This document shows positions 1 through 8,382 of a DNA stretch of 64,000 bases, one piece after another; positions within the stretch are counted from its first letter, which is position 1; the number at the start of each line of letters is the position of its first letter. Both the position numbers and the translations under genes were made by a program. The stretch is from Pseudoalteromonas byunsanensis (GTDB lineage: Bacteria; Pseudomonadota; Gammaproteobacteria; Enterobacterales; Alteromonadaceae), in NCBI RefSeq assembly GCF_001854475.1, contig NZ_MNAN01000037.1, positions 62,001 through 126,000 on the forward strand. Reading direction: 5' to 3'. Under the pieces are notes generated by a model that made no database searches, was not told where the DNA came from, and was given only the letters and a program-made list of their open reading frames with translations.

Positions 1-1
1 T

Positions 2-1297
2 GAACTGGATGAAGAAGAAAACTTTACTCAAGAGCTTCGTTTAGTCTCAAAAGGTGATTCTGACCTAAACTGGATCGTGGGTGGCTTTTACAATAAGAGC
101 AAGAGCAATGGTTCTAGTAAAGAATATACACCTGGGTTTAGTCAGTTTGCCGTGGCAAACTTTGGTGCCACGCTAATACGTCCTGATAGTCTGGAGTATT
201 ACTCAGTAGATCGCAGTGAAGTTACTGAGCAAGCAATATTTGGTGAGGTCGGCTATCAGGTCAGTGATAAACTCACAATTACAGTGGGTGCTCGTTTCTA
301 CAAATACAAAGTAGATGCGGATTCTGCCGTTGACTTCCCGCTACTGAACACCGTTTTCGGTGATGCAGGACCGAATGACATTAGTTTGAACTTTAAAAAC
401 AGCTACGCAGAAGACGATGGTAGCCTATTCAAGTTTAACGCCAGCTATCAATTTTCCGATAGTGTAATGGCTTATGCAACAGTCAGTGAAGGGTTTAGAA
501 TTGGCGGTTCAAATGGTTTGGCTCCTTGCCCAGATCCGCTCCCTGCAAATCAGGCAGGTTGTGGTAAACCAAACGAGATGCTCTATAAAGACGATACCAC
601 CACCAACTATGAGCTTGGCTTGAAAAGCACTTGGATGAAGAACCGCTTACACTTCAATGCCGCTATTTTTAACGTCGATTGGGAAGATGCACAAATAAGT
701 GGAGCAACCGAAGTAGGTCAGCTTCCTTATACTTCTAATGCGGGCTCTGCAAATGCAAAAGGGGTAGAAATTGCTACTCGTGCTATGTTGAGCGATTCGT
801 TCACCGCCTATGCGACCTATGCATATACAAAAGTTGAGCTAACAGAAGATGCACCCTTTTTGTTTACATCACCAGGGCCTGATGGAACTGTTATTGGCAT
901 AACAGGTAAAAAAAGTGACAGACTGCCAGGCTCACCTGAACAACAGTTTTCGCTTGGTGTGAACTATCAAACTGAAATAATGGACAATAAGCTGCTAGAT
1001 ATTAACTATGGTTTAACCGCCCAAAGCGACGTTATTTCTAAAGTAGGTCTGCTTGATAATGGTGAAACACTACCTGGATATGCATTGAGTAATATTTCAG
1101 CGAAGATCACCGGAGATCAATGGTCAACCACTCTGTATATCAATAACTTATTCAACAAATATGCGTATACGTCTGTTCGTCGTAGCGATGCAGATATTAC
1201 CACAGCCAACGGTGCTGAAATTCAGCGTAACTACGGGCATTACATCAATCGCCCACTTACAATCGGTGTTAAGTTCGATTACCAATTTGAACTATAA
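2..1297 (+). CDS. TonB-dependent receptor, C-terminal part (5' end outside window)
   Basis: The reading frame is open from base 2, so the gene begins upstream of the window; about 431 residues are visible. They read as the C-terminal part of an outer-membrane TonB-dependent receptor barrel: a run of amphipathic strands, 'FTQELRLVS' near the start (typical of the barrel entry in this family), repeated 'YELGLKSTW', 'VNYQTE' and 'YINNLFNKYAY' segments, and a terminal strand ending in aromatic F plus EL. Known receptors import iron chelates or larger nutrients with TonB/ExbBD energy; the substrate cannot be read from this fragment. A strong terminator follows. The next gene encodes a TPR-sulfotransferase, a neighbour often seen beside such receptors in Alteromonadales. 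Confidence 0.93.
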   Translation, partial: ELDEEENFTQELRLVSKGDSDLNWIVGGFYNKSKSNGSSKEYTPGFSQFAVANFGATLIRPDSLEYYSVDRSEVTEQAIFGEVGYQVSDKLTITVGARFYKYKVDADSAVDFPLLNTVFGDAGPNDISLNFKNSYAEDDGSLFKFNASYQFSDSVMAYATVSEGFRIGGSNGLAPCPDPLPANQAGCGKPNEMLYKDDTTTNYELGLKSTWMKNRLHFNAAIFNVDWEDAQISGATEVGQLPYTSNAGSANAKGVEIATRAMLSDSFTAYATYAYTKVELTEDAPFLFTSPGPDGTVIGITGKKSDRLPGSPEQQFSLGVNYQTEIMDNKLLDINYGLTAQSDVISKVGLLDNGETLPGYALSNISAKITGDQWSTTLYINNLFNKYAYTSVRRSDADITTANGAEIQRNYGHYINRPLTIGVKFDYQFEL

Positions 1298-1318
1298 CTA
1301 AGTTACCGTTACTCTAAA

Positions 1319-1344
1319 GGCTCAAACTTAGTTTGAGCCTTTTT
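1319..1344 (+). terminator. Rho-independent terminator of the receptor gene
   Basis: A perfect 9-bp stem (GGCTCAAAC / GTTTGAGCC) with a TTA loop is followed directly by five T. It lies 21 bases after the receptor stop codon and before the sulfotransferase start, so the two genes are probably separate transcription units or only partly coupled. Confidence 0.9.
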
Positions 1345-1369
1345 ATTTAATAATAAGAACAATCTCGTT

Positions 1370-2953
1370 ATGACGCTCAACGTAAAACACCTTCATCAGC
1401 AGGCCATAAAGGCGTTTAATAAAGGCCAAGTTCAACAGGCGCACCAATGTTTAGTACAACTCATACAAACAACGGCTGAGAACAGCCCTGAGCACGCTGA
1501 TGCTTACTTTTTGATGGCCATGATCAATGTCCAAGTTGGGCAAATTAAAAAGGCCATTAAACTTATAGAAAAAGCGCTAAGCTTGAGGCATACCATTGAG
1601 TATTCTATTCATTTAGCCAAGTGTTACGCATTAGACGGTCAACTGAATGTAGCTAAGAAAATAGCCCTATCGATTAACATTGATGATCTAGCATCTGCAT
1701 TGAATGCCGACACTTTGGGTGTCACATTCAGCCATATTGGTCTACATGATAATGCCCTACAGTGCTACCAAAAGGCGCTAGAACTAAACACCTCCAATCC
1801 TCAGTTCTTTTACAACTATGGTGTGTGTTGCAAATTTTTGGGGTTATTTAAAGAAGCAGAAAGCGCATTTGAGCAAGCCATCACACTCAACCCAACCTAT
1901 CATCAAGCACATTTTGCTCTATCTGACTTAATGAAAGTTAACGCGCAAAATAACCATATTTCACGTTTAAACACCGTATTTAATCAAGTTGGACACCCCG
2001 ATGCCAAGCTGCACTTAGGTCATGCACGAGCAAAAGAGCATCAAGATTTAGGGCAGTATGACTTAGCCTTTAAGGCACTTGAACAAGGTAAATCAAGTAA
2101 GCTACAACAAACTCGCTTTGATGATGCAAGTTCACAAAAACTATTTGCTTTGATCCAACACTTAAGTGAAGAGCCTAAACAGAGTACGAAGCTGGGTGCT
2201 ACGACCAATGAGCCCATCTTTGTGCTGGGAATGCCACGCTCGGGGACAACTCTGGTGGAGCGAATTCTATCCAGCCACAGTGATGTCACGTCCGCGGGAG
2301 AATTACAAGATTTTGGCATAGCCACCAAGCGTTTGAGCCAAACTTCTACGCCTCAAGTGCTTGATGAAGATACCCTCAAAGCGGCCTACACCTGTGATTT
2401 TAAGCAATTAGGACAAAACTATCTTGATGCCACGCGAGTAGTAACAGGGCAAAGCCAACATTTTGTCGACAAACTCCCCTTTAACTTTTTTTATGTGGAT
2501 TTGATCCGCAAAGCGCTACCGAACGCTAAAATCATTTGTTTGCTGCGCAATCCACTGGACACATGCATCGGCAACTATCGTCAGTTATTTACTATAAATA
2601 ACCCTTACTACAGGTACTCGTTAGATTTAATGGATACCGCTAAATTCTATGCGCGCTTTTATAAACTGATGCAACACTGGCAGGCTTTACATGGCGAACA
2701 TTTTAAGTTGTTAGAGTACGAACAACTCGTTACAGAGCCAGAAGCACAGATAAGCAGTTTGCTCAGCTATTGCCAATTACCTTGGCAAAGCCAATGCGTT
2801 GATTTTCATTTGAATAACGCGCCGGTTTCTACCGCAAGTAAGGTGCAAGTCCGTGAACCACTGAACGCTAAATCAATTGGCCGCTGGAAAAATTTTGAGC
2901 CTTTCCTCAATGAAGTTAAAGCTTATTTTTATGAGCAAGGTATTCCTTATTAA
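1370..2953 (+). CDS. TPR-repeat sulfotransferase family protein
   Basis: 527 residues in two parts. Residues about 1-210 are tetratricopeptide repeats (for example 'ALQCYQKALELNTSNPQFF' and 'EAESAFEQAITLNPTY'). From about residue 280 there is a sulfotransferase domain with the PAPS 5'-phosphosulfate loop 'GMPRSGTTLVERILSSH', then 'VDKLPFNF' and 'IICLLRNPLDTCIGNY', which matches the 3'-phosphate binding region. By family it would transfer sulfate from PAPS to an unknown acceptor. No signal peptide is visible, so it is probably cytoplasmic or membrane-peripheral. It lies directly behind a TonB-dependent receptor, a recurrent arrangement whose function is not established. Alternative: a sulfotransferase fold used for binding only. 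Confidence 0.88.
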   Translation: MTLNVKHLHQQAIKAFNKGQVQQAHQCLVQLIQTTAENSPEHADAYFLMAMINVQVGQIKKAIKLIEKALSLRHTIEYSIHLAKCYALDGQLNVAKKIALSINIDDLASALNADTLGVTFSHIGLHDNALQCYQKALELNTSNPQFFYNYGVCCKFLGLFKEAESAFEQAITLNPTYHQAHFALSDLMKVNAQNNHISRLNTVFNQVGHPDAKLHLGHARAKEHQDLGQYDLAFKALEQGKSSKLQQTRFDDASSQKLFALIQHLSEEPKQSTKLGATTNEPIFVLGMPRSGTTLVERILSSHSDVTSAGELQDFGIATKRLSQTSTPQVLDEDTLKAAYTCDFKQLGQNYLDATRVVTGQSQHFVDKLPFNFFYVDLIRKALPNAKIICLLRNPLDTCIGNYRQLFTINNPYYRYSLDLMDTAKFYARFYKLMQHWQALHGEHFKLLEYEQLVTEPEAQISSLLSYCQLPWQSQCVDFHLNNAPVSTASKVQVREPLNAKSIGRWKNFEPFLNEVKAYFYEQGIPY

Positions 2954-2978
2954 CCCTTGGCAAACAAATATGGCAAAA

Positions 2979-3010
2979 ATGGTAGCCGAGTTAAATAACT
3001 TGGCTACCAT
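2979..3010. terminator. Bidirectional terminator between convergent genes
   Basis: A 9-bp inverted repeat (ATGGTAGCC / GGCTACCAT) with a further inner AGTTA/TAACT pairing is preceded by an A-run and followed by CATTTT. It sits between the sulfotransferase (+) and the small lipoprotein (-) and can serve both. Confidence 0.75.
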
Positions 3011-3014
3011 CATT

Positions 3015-3446
3015 TTACTGGCAATAAGCTCGGGTATCTAAAGCTTGGTCAAATGCATTGAATATTGATTGAATAATCACGTCATCCTTTTCATTTTGTG
3101 TATTGGCCATATTCCAGTCTACGTCATTTCCTCGGAAATAACGTGCAGAGCCGTTTCCTTCCCAGCGAATGAGTACATTGCCAGATAACACTTGTGGCTT
3201 AAATATGATATACGCCTTTTCCAGTGTGACAGTGACCTGAGCATCATCTGACGTCGTATATCGATTTTCGATAGCAGTTTTAACGGCTTCTAAATCAACA
3301 TATTCGTTCCTATCATACACCTGTCCACTAATCTTAAATTGCACAACGTGCTTACATGGAAGAGGTTTCATATGCGTTGTGGTTTTACAGGCTGCGAGTA
3401 TCAAACAGCAAGTAATGCAACAGACAAACCTAATCAAAGTGTTCAT
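3015..3446 (-). CDS. Small lipoprotein, function unknown
   Basis: 143 residues. The N-terminus is a lipoprotein signal: a short hydrophobic run ending in the lipobox LAAC-K at about residue 20. The mature part has a cysteine near its start, mixed alpha/beta character and a C-terminal YCQ, so a disulfide in the periplasm is possible. I do not recognise the family. It lies 3 bases downstream of another lipoprotein gene on the same strand, so the two are almost certainly co-transcribed and may act together in the envelope. Confidence 0.75.
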   Translation of the reverse strand: MNTLIRFVCCITCCLILAACKTTTHMKPLPCKHVVQFKISGQVYDRNEYVDLEAVKTAIENRYTTSDDAQVTVTLEKAYIIFKPQVLSGNVLIRWEGNGSARYFRGNDVDWNMANTQNEKDDVIIQSIFNAFDQALDTRAYCQ

Positions 3447-3449
3447 TGA

Positions 3450-4478
3450 TCACAAACAAGTTCGTTTTTCAGTTGTGCTGTTAGGTATCGAACACATTTT
3501 ACCTGCCAGCATACCATGAGTTATGCGCAATATTTTTCGTTCAGGAAGTTCTTGTACTACCTGTGAGTGAACAGCAGTCAATGCTTTCGATTTAGGTGGT
3601 TCATACGTTGAAGGATCAGTTGTATCTTGTACATCAAGGTTGATCAAATCCACCAGTGAATCAATTGATGCGATTAGATTGCCTTTTAACTGACCTTGAT
3701 AAGTTGTCGCCCAGGCGTTTGCTGTAATTAGCCTAGCTTCTTCAAAATCAGGCACTGGAAGCCTCGCTTTTTTAATTTTTCTTTGTAACTTAGCTTTATA
3801 AACTCTTTCTGACTTAACCGCCTCTGGTAATGCATCAAATTCAGCCTCTGCATTAGCTATCTGCTTGGCGATATACTCTTCGCTTTTTTCAGCTACAGGA
3901 AGCTGTTCACTCAAGACTGTGAACAAGTTGCGATAAAGCTCTGAATTTTCGGCCTTCTTATCTGAAGCTAAACGCTCCTTTATATAAGCGTTCGCTGATA
4001 CTTTTACAGTTCTAAAGTCCATTAATAAACGATAATCTGCAGCGACAACCATATAGTTGTTACCAATTTCTGTTTTTTCGCCTAATTCGGCATGAGAATG
4101 AACTAGGTATGCATTGCCTAGCTTCTGATTTGCCAACTGAATTCTAGTTTTTATGGTTTCAAACAAGAGAGAATCAAAATCGAACGAATTCAATTCATTG
4201 CGTACAATAGTAAGTGGGTCTTGTGCTGCTTCTGTGTTGGCGCTGTTCGCAGCAGAATCAATAGCTATGCTGACCAGTGCACCTACAAGTCCAAACTGTG
4301 CCCCCACAGCTGAACTGTCCTGAACGGGGAAATCAGCTTCTAGTTCTTGCTGAGATATCATAACGTAGACATCTATTGGGCCATCAAGAGACTGTTCAGC
4401 CAAAGGGGTTTTATAAGGAGTTGCCTTACACGCAGCTAATGTGATCACAAATGCCGCCACAAAGAAATTTTTTAACAC
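3450..4478 (-). CDS. Lipoprotein, function unknown
   Basis: 342 residues with a signal peptide and lipobox LAAC at about residues 14-17. The mature protein has a hydrophobic glycine-rich stretch (VGAQFGLVGALVSIAIDSAA) that could touch the membrane. A charged helical middle contains IKERLASDKKAENSELYR and LQRKIKKARLPVPDF. Two cysteines sit near the C-terminus (MLAGKMCSIP and RTCL). No catalytic motif is evident and I cannot name the family. It is the first gene of a two-gene unit with the small lipoprotein that follows, with a 3-base gap. Confidence 0.75.
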   Translation of the reverse strand: MLKNFFVAAFVITLAACKATPYKTPLAEQSLDGPIDVYVMISQQELEADFPVQDSSAVGAQFGLVGALVSIAIDSAANSANTEAAQDPLTIVRNELNSFDFDSLLFETIKTRIQLANQKLGNAYLVHSHAELGEKTEIGNNYMVVAADYRLLMDFRTVKVSANAYIKERLASDKKAENSELYRNLFTVLSEQLPVAEKSEEYIAKQIANAEAEFDALPEAVKSERVYKAKLQRKIKKARLPVPDFEEARLITANAWATTYQGQLKGNLIASIDSLVDLINLDVQDTTDPSTYEPPKSKALTAVHSQVVQELPERKILRITHGMLAGKMCSIPNSTTEKRTCL

Positions 4479-4752
4479 TTAATTTTCCTATTTTTTGTTT
4501 TCATTAAAAATAATTGCGAGCTTTTTACACGACACATGCAAAAATTGCAAATTTAGGAACAAATTATGTGACCATTCATAACCTTCACCAGCAGATTTGG
4601 GCTATCAATCGCTAACGACAGCTCATACGTTATAATAAAGTAGATAAACCTTAGCCACCTGATAAAGAAAGTAAAAAGCATCACTAATTTCAAAAAAGGC
4701 GTTTCGTGCTACCATGCAAAACTACCACCCTGCTGCCATGAACCTTTAAGTT

Positions 4753-5769
4753 ATGTTTGAAGCCAATTTGGTCAATCTCATACAAGCGTTTACAATCGGT
4801 GTCGCGACATTGAGTATTGCTATATTAAGTGCCCATAAGCTCTATCGCACTGTAATCGCATTTTTTGTGATGGTCATTTTTTCAGCGGCATTTAACTTGC
4901 TCGAAGAGCTCAATATTACGCGCTCCATTCATTTAATTACCCCCATTTTTGTACTGGGTTTTGGCCCCATGCTGTATCTTGTTGTTAAGTCTTTAACCAC
5001 ACAGGTTAAAAAGTACGATCTACTCCACTTGCTACCCATGTTGCTACTTTTACCGTTTAGCCATCACACGCAAGCGGTGATTTTAATAGGCACTGTGTGG
5101 CGACTTATCTATGCTGGGCTTGCTGTTTACAGAATCTACCTATTTAACCAAGCGCTGGATAATTACCGTTCAGATGCACATGAGGTCACACTACGCTGGT
5201 TGGGCTGGCTGGTTGTGATTATGACCATGACCAACGCAGCGGACTTAGTGAGGCTAAATTTACAGACACTCTTACCTGTTTTTTGGAACATATTTGGGCA
5301 AGGACTGGCGACTCTAATCAACATCACAATCCTGATACTGCTCACGCTCAAACTAAACAACGAACATGCGATTTTAAAAACCTTGCCGCGTACGCAACCC
5401 GATGAGAGAGAAAATAAGGGCCACGAATGCGCTGATGACTACCAAATAATCTTTGCGTTTATCGACCAACAAATGAGAGAAAAGCAATGGTTTTTGCAGC
5501 CTCGCCTATCATTGTCGGAGCTGTCTCAACTAACAGGGATACAAATGAGAGAAGTATCGCGAGCTATCAACCTTGCCCGTCAACTCAGTTTTAATGATTA
5601 CGTCAATTCATTTCGTGTTGAACATATCAAAACTGCCATGCGTACTACGCCTAACAAACCCATGCTGGTGCTCGCCCATGAGGCAGGGTTCAGCGCCAAG
5701 TCATCATTTAATTATTCTTTTAAAAAACAAACAGGTATGACTCCTAGCGAATTCAAAAATAGTCTTTAG
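4753..5769 (+). CDS. Membrane-anchored AraC-family transcriptional regulator
   Basis: 338 residues. Residues about 1-210 form roughly seven hydrophobic segments, for example 'FVMVIFSAAFNLL', 'FVLGFGPMLYLVV' and 'ATLINITILILLTLKL'. Residues about 235-338 are an AraC-type double helix-turn-helix: 'LSLSELSQLTGIQMREVSRAIN', then 'VLAHEAGFSAKSSFNYSFKKQTGMTPSEF', the hallmark of the second HTH. It would be an inner-membrane protein with a cytoplasmic DNA-binding tail. The amidohydrolase gene starts about 120 bases downstream on the same strand and is a plausible target or partner. No strong ribosome binding site precedes the ATG, so the start is less sure than the frame. Confidence 0.9.
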   Translation: MFEANLVNLIQAFTIGVATLSIAILSAHKLYRTVIAFFVMVIFSAAFNLLEELNITRSIHLITPIFVLGFGPMLYLVVKSLTTQVKKYDLLHLLPMLLLLPFSHHTQAVILIGTVWRLIYAGLAVYRIYLFNQALDNYRSDAHEVTLRWLGWLVVIMTMTNAADLVRLNLQTLLPVFWNIFGQGLATLINITILILLTLKLNNEHAILKTLPRTQPDERENKGHECADDYQIIFAFIDQQMREKQWFLQPRLSLSELSQLTGIQMREVSRAINLARQLSFNDYVNSFRVEHIKTAMRTTPNKPMLVLAHEAGFSAKSSFNYSFKKQTGMTPSEFKNSL

Positions 5770-5888
5770 CCACCTTTTTGAACGTACAAAAGAGCACGCT
5801 TATGCGTCCAGTTGCTTGTTTTTGGCCCTTTTAGTGACTCAAGTCTCATAAATTGTAGCCAATACGAATAACCAATGGACGATTGAAC

Positions 5889-7283
5889 ATGTCACTTTAT
5901 CGCTATTTTAATTCCTTGTTGAAGCTTTCAACGGTCACTTTTGTGGCCATTACAATAATGCTCAGTGGTTGTCACACTCAAGTACAGCTTCCTCGCACAC
6001 AGTCATATATTCTTAAGAATGTGAATATTATCGCACCTGTTGAACAGCGTATTATTAAAGATCAGACTATTGTCATTGAAAATGGAATTATAAGCAGTAT
6101 TAACAGCAACTTGACTGAATATCCAGATAAAGAAATTGCTATTATCGATGGTCAAGGTGGTTATGTCACACCCGGTTTAATTGACATGCACACACACTTT
6201 TACGACCCCAGCGCATTTGTCACCAACTTATCCCATGGTGTCACTCATGTACGTATTCTAAACGGTATCGCACAGCACCTAACGTGGCGAGACCAACTTG
6301 CGCAAAATGAGAGGATTGGCAGCACTGTTTCAGTGAGCAGTCCAATTATGTCAGGGTATGTAAACGGCGCACTTCATCAATACATACACACTGAACAACA
6401 AGCCAAGCAAGCGGTACAAGATGCGAAGAATGCTGGGTACGACCTGATAAAAGCCTATGGTAACCTGTCGCCAGAAGCGCTAAGTGCGCTGATGCAAACA
6501 GCGCAAGCACTCGATATTCCTGTGGCAAAGCACGGCCCTCATCCATCAGCTGATATGCCTTGGTCAAGCCTCATTGGATTACAGTCCTTTGAACATGTAG
6601 AAGACATACTACAAGGCCCACTCAATCACACCTTCGAGCAAACCAAGCTCAGCCAAACGCTCAAAGAAATTAAAAAGCTCGGCGTACCCGTCACGCCAAC
6701 ATTAAACATATTTTGGCACCTCACTAAAATTAGTGAAGATAAGCAGGCTTTTCTAGATACCTTGCCACAACATTACATTTCACCCACAGTCGCATTCGCC
6801 GAACGACAGAACCAAGTGGCACGCTGGCTCAACACATCCTCAAAGCACGCTAAATACAACCGCGATACCTATAACACCTTATTACTCATTACAGGGCAAA
6901 TGCATGAGCTAGGAATAGAGCTACTCGTTGGCTCAGATGCGGGGGTGCTGCTTTCGCCACATGGTTTAGCAACACACAATGAGATGGCGCAGCTTAAACG
7001 AGCTGGACTATCCTCCTTTGAAGTACTCAAAGCCGCAACCTACTCGCCAGCAAAAGCGCTCAAGCTTGAGAGTCAAATAGGACAAGTAAATGCAGGCTAC
7101 ACAGCCGATTTTATCTTTACCCTTAAAAACCCGCTTGATGACTTAAGCCACTTAAAAAACCCTACCGCAGTGAGCAAACACGGATATTGGCTGACACAGC
7201 AGCAACTCTTGCAATTAAAAGAGCAAGCCATTGACAACCGCAGTACTTTGTTGGAGTTTTGGCGATTATTAATAAACTACTAA
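5889..7283 (+). CDS. Amidohydrolase-family lipoprotein (imidazolonepropionase-like)
   Basis: About 464 residues. A lipoprotein signal ends in LSGC at about residues 26-29. The metal-dependent amidohydrolase barrel follows: 'GGYVTPGLIDMHTHF' supplies the HxH of strand 1, 'AKHGP' a later metal histidine, and 'LLVGSDAGV' the catalytic aspartate; the C-terminal 'AGYTADFIF' belongs to the small composite domain. Relatives hydrolyse cyclic amides or dipeptides; the substrate here is unknown. The ATG at 5889 is preferred over a TTG two codons earlier. A second secreted amidohydrolase of this superfamily occurs at 53809-55119, but it has an ordinary signal peptide. Confidence 0.88.
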   Translation: MSLYRYFNSLLKLSTVTFVAITIMLSGCHTQVQLPRTQSYILKNVNIIAPVEQRIIKDQTIVIENGIISSINSNLTEYPDKEIAIIDGQGGYVTPGLIDMHTHFYDPSAFVTNLSHGVTHVRILNGIAQHLTWRDQLAQNERIGSTVSVSSPIMSGYVNGALHQYIHTEQQAKQAVQDAKNAGYDLIKAYGNLSPEALSALMQTAQALDIPVAKHGPHPSADMPWSSLIGLQSFEHVEDILQGPLNHTFEQTKLSQTLKEIKKLGVPVTPTLNIFWHLTKISEDKQAFLDTLPQHYISPTVAFAERQNQVARWLNTSSKHAKYNRDTYNTLLLITGQMHELGIELLVGSDAGVLLSPHGLATHNEMAQLKRAGLSSFEVLKAATYSPAKALKLESQIGQVNAGYTADFIFTLKNPLDDLSHLKNPTAVSKHGYWLTQQQLLQLKEQAIDNRSTLLEFWRLLINY

Positions 7284-7379
7284 CTGTCTTTTGGTAAGAA
7301 ACATTTTGCCGAGCTTTACAAGCTTCACTGCAAACAATAATAAGTAGACTGTTTACTTAATGGTGTTCAGTTATGAGAT

Positions 7380-7428
7380 CCTGACCTTCGTCAGGAAGAC
7401 GGCATGTGTGTTTGGGCAATGCCGTCTT
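7380..7428 (+). terminator. Tandem hairpins, probable terminator
   Basis: Two hairpins abut. CCTGAC-CTTC-GTCAGG (7380-7395) is followed at once by a perfect 10-bp stem AAGACGGCAT / ATGCCGTCTT (7396-7405 and 7419-7428), with TTCTAATTTT behind it. They lie about 100 bases after the amidohydrolase stop. The compact pair could also be the 3' end of a small RNA. The rest of the 507-base gap to betI shows no gene. Confidence 0.6.
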
Positions 7429-7766
7429 TCTAATTTTGGTTTCGTCATTGTGAACGTGTTCGTCATTGTGAACTTGTTTCAGAATCCCTTCACCCTAAAC
7501 GAGTGACATTAGCAAAAACAGCAAAACCTGTTATTTTGTCACCGCTTCACTGGGCTTAGAAATTTATAGACCTGCGAATATTTACTCTATTTCTGGTGAA
7601 AACCCATACAACCCCACCTCTTGATTAAAAAATATTCCAATTAATTTTGACGCCGATTTTACCTAATAATATCAATAATTTATACATCAGAAAAAAACAC
7701 GAAGAACGGCTAAAACGCAAATGTCAACATTGAAATGTGCGGCACATCTCTTTAACCTTTATTTTT

Positions 7767-7780
7767 ATTGAACGTTCAAT
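7767..7780. promoter_or_regulatory. Probable BetI operator
   Basis: Perfect 14-bp palindrome ATTGAACGTTCAAT, ending 10 bases before the betI start. It closely resembles the dyad bound by BetI at the E. coli bet promoters. BetI is a TetR-type repressor whose DNA binding is relieved by choline. Its place here fits autoregulation of betIBA. Confidence 0.8.
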
Positions 7781-7790
7781 TAATAAAAAT

Positions 7791-8381
7791 ATGCCTAAAG
7801 TCGGAATGGAACCTGTACGCCGAGAACAGCTTATCAAGGCCACAATAGAGTCGGTTGCTGAGCTGGGTTTACAAGGTACTACTATTAACAGCATTAGCAA
7901 GAAAGCGGGATTATCTTCAGGGATAATCAGCCACTACTTTGGTGGTAAGCAAGGTTTGATAGAAGCCACAGTCCGCTACTTGTTGTCGAGCCTTAAGTAT
8001 TCATTGATGGCTCAAGTGACAGAATCGACGTCACCGCAGCAACGGCTAATGTTCATCATTGAAGCCAACTTTGCCCTCGTACAGCAGCGTAAAGATACCA
8101 CACGTACGTGGTTGAGCTTTTGGGCGCAGTCAATGCATGACCCCGAACTACACCGACTACAAAACGTAAATAGCAAGCGCTTGTATAGCAATCTTGCTAG
8201 TTCATTTAGAAAATTGATGAGTGCCGATAACGCAAGACTAGCAGCACAGTTGAGCGCGGCCATGATTGACGGTTTATGGCTACGCGCCGTACTGAGCCAA
8301 TCAGATAAAGACCAATTTAAATACAGTGAACAACTGGCAAAACAGTATGTTCGTTCACTGATAAGCCATTATGGAGCCTAA
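7791..8381 (+). CDS. betI: Choline-responsive transcriptional repressor BetI
   Basis: About 196 residues from the ATG at 7791; the start 'MPKVGMEPVRREQLIKAT' matches the family's usual N-terminus, so the 18 extra upstream codons in frame are rejected (they also cover the operator). The TetR-type HTH is 'TTINSISKKAGLSSGIISHYFGGKQGL' in pieces around residues 28-54. The C-terminal part is the helical ligand domain. First gene of betI-betB-betA; its stop is one base before the betB ATG. Known role: repression of the betaine pathway in the absence of choline. Confidence 0.95.
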   Translation: MPKVGMEPVRREQLIKATIESVAELGLQGTTINSISKKAGLSSGIISHYFGGKQGLIEATVRYLLSSLKYSLMAQVTESTSPQQRLMFIIEANFALVQQRKDTTRTWLSFWAQSMHDPELHRLQNVNSKRLYSNLASSFRKLMSADNARLAAQLSAAMIDGLWLRAVLSQSDKDQFKYSEQLAKQYVRSLISHYGA

Positions 8382-8382
8382 T

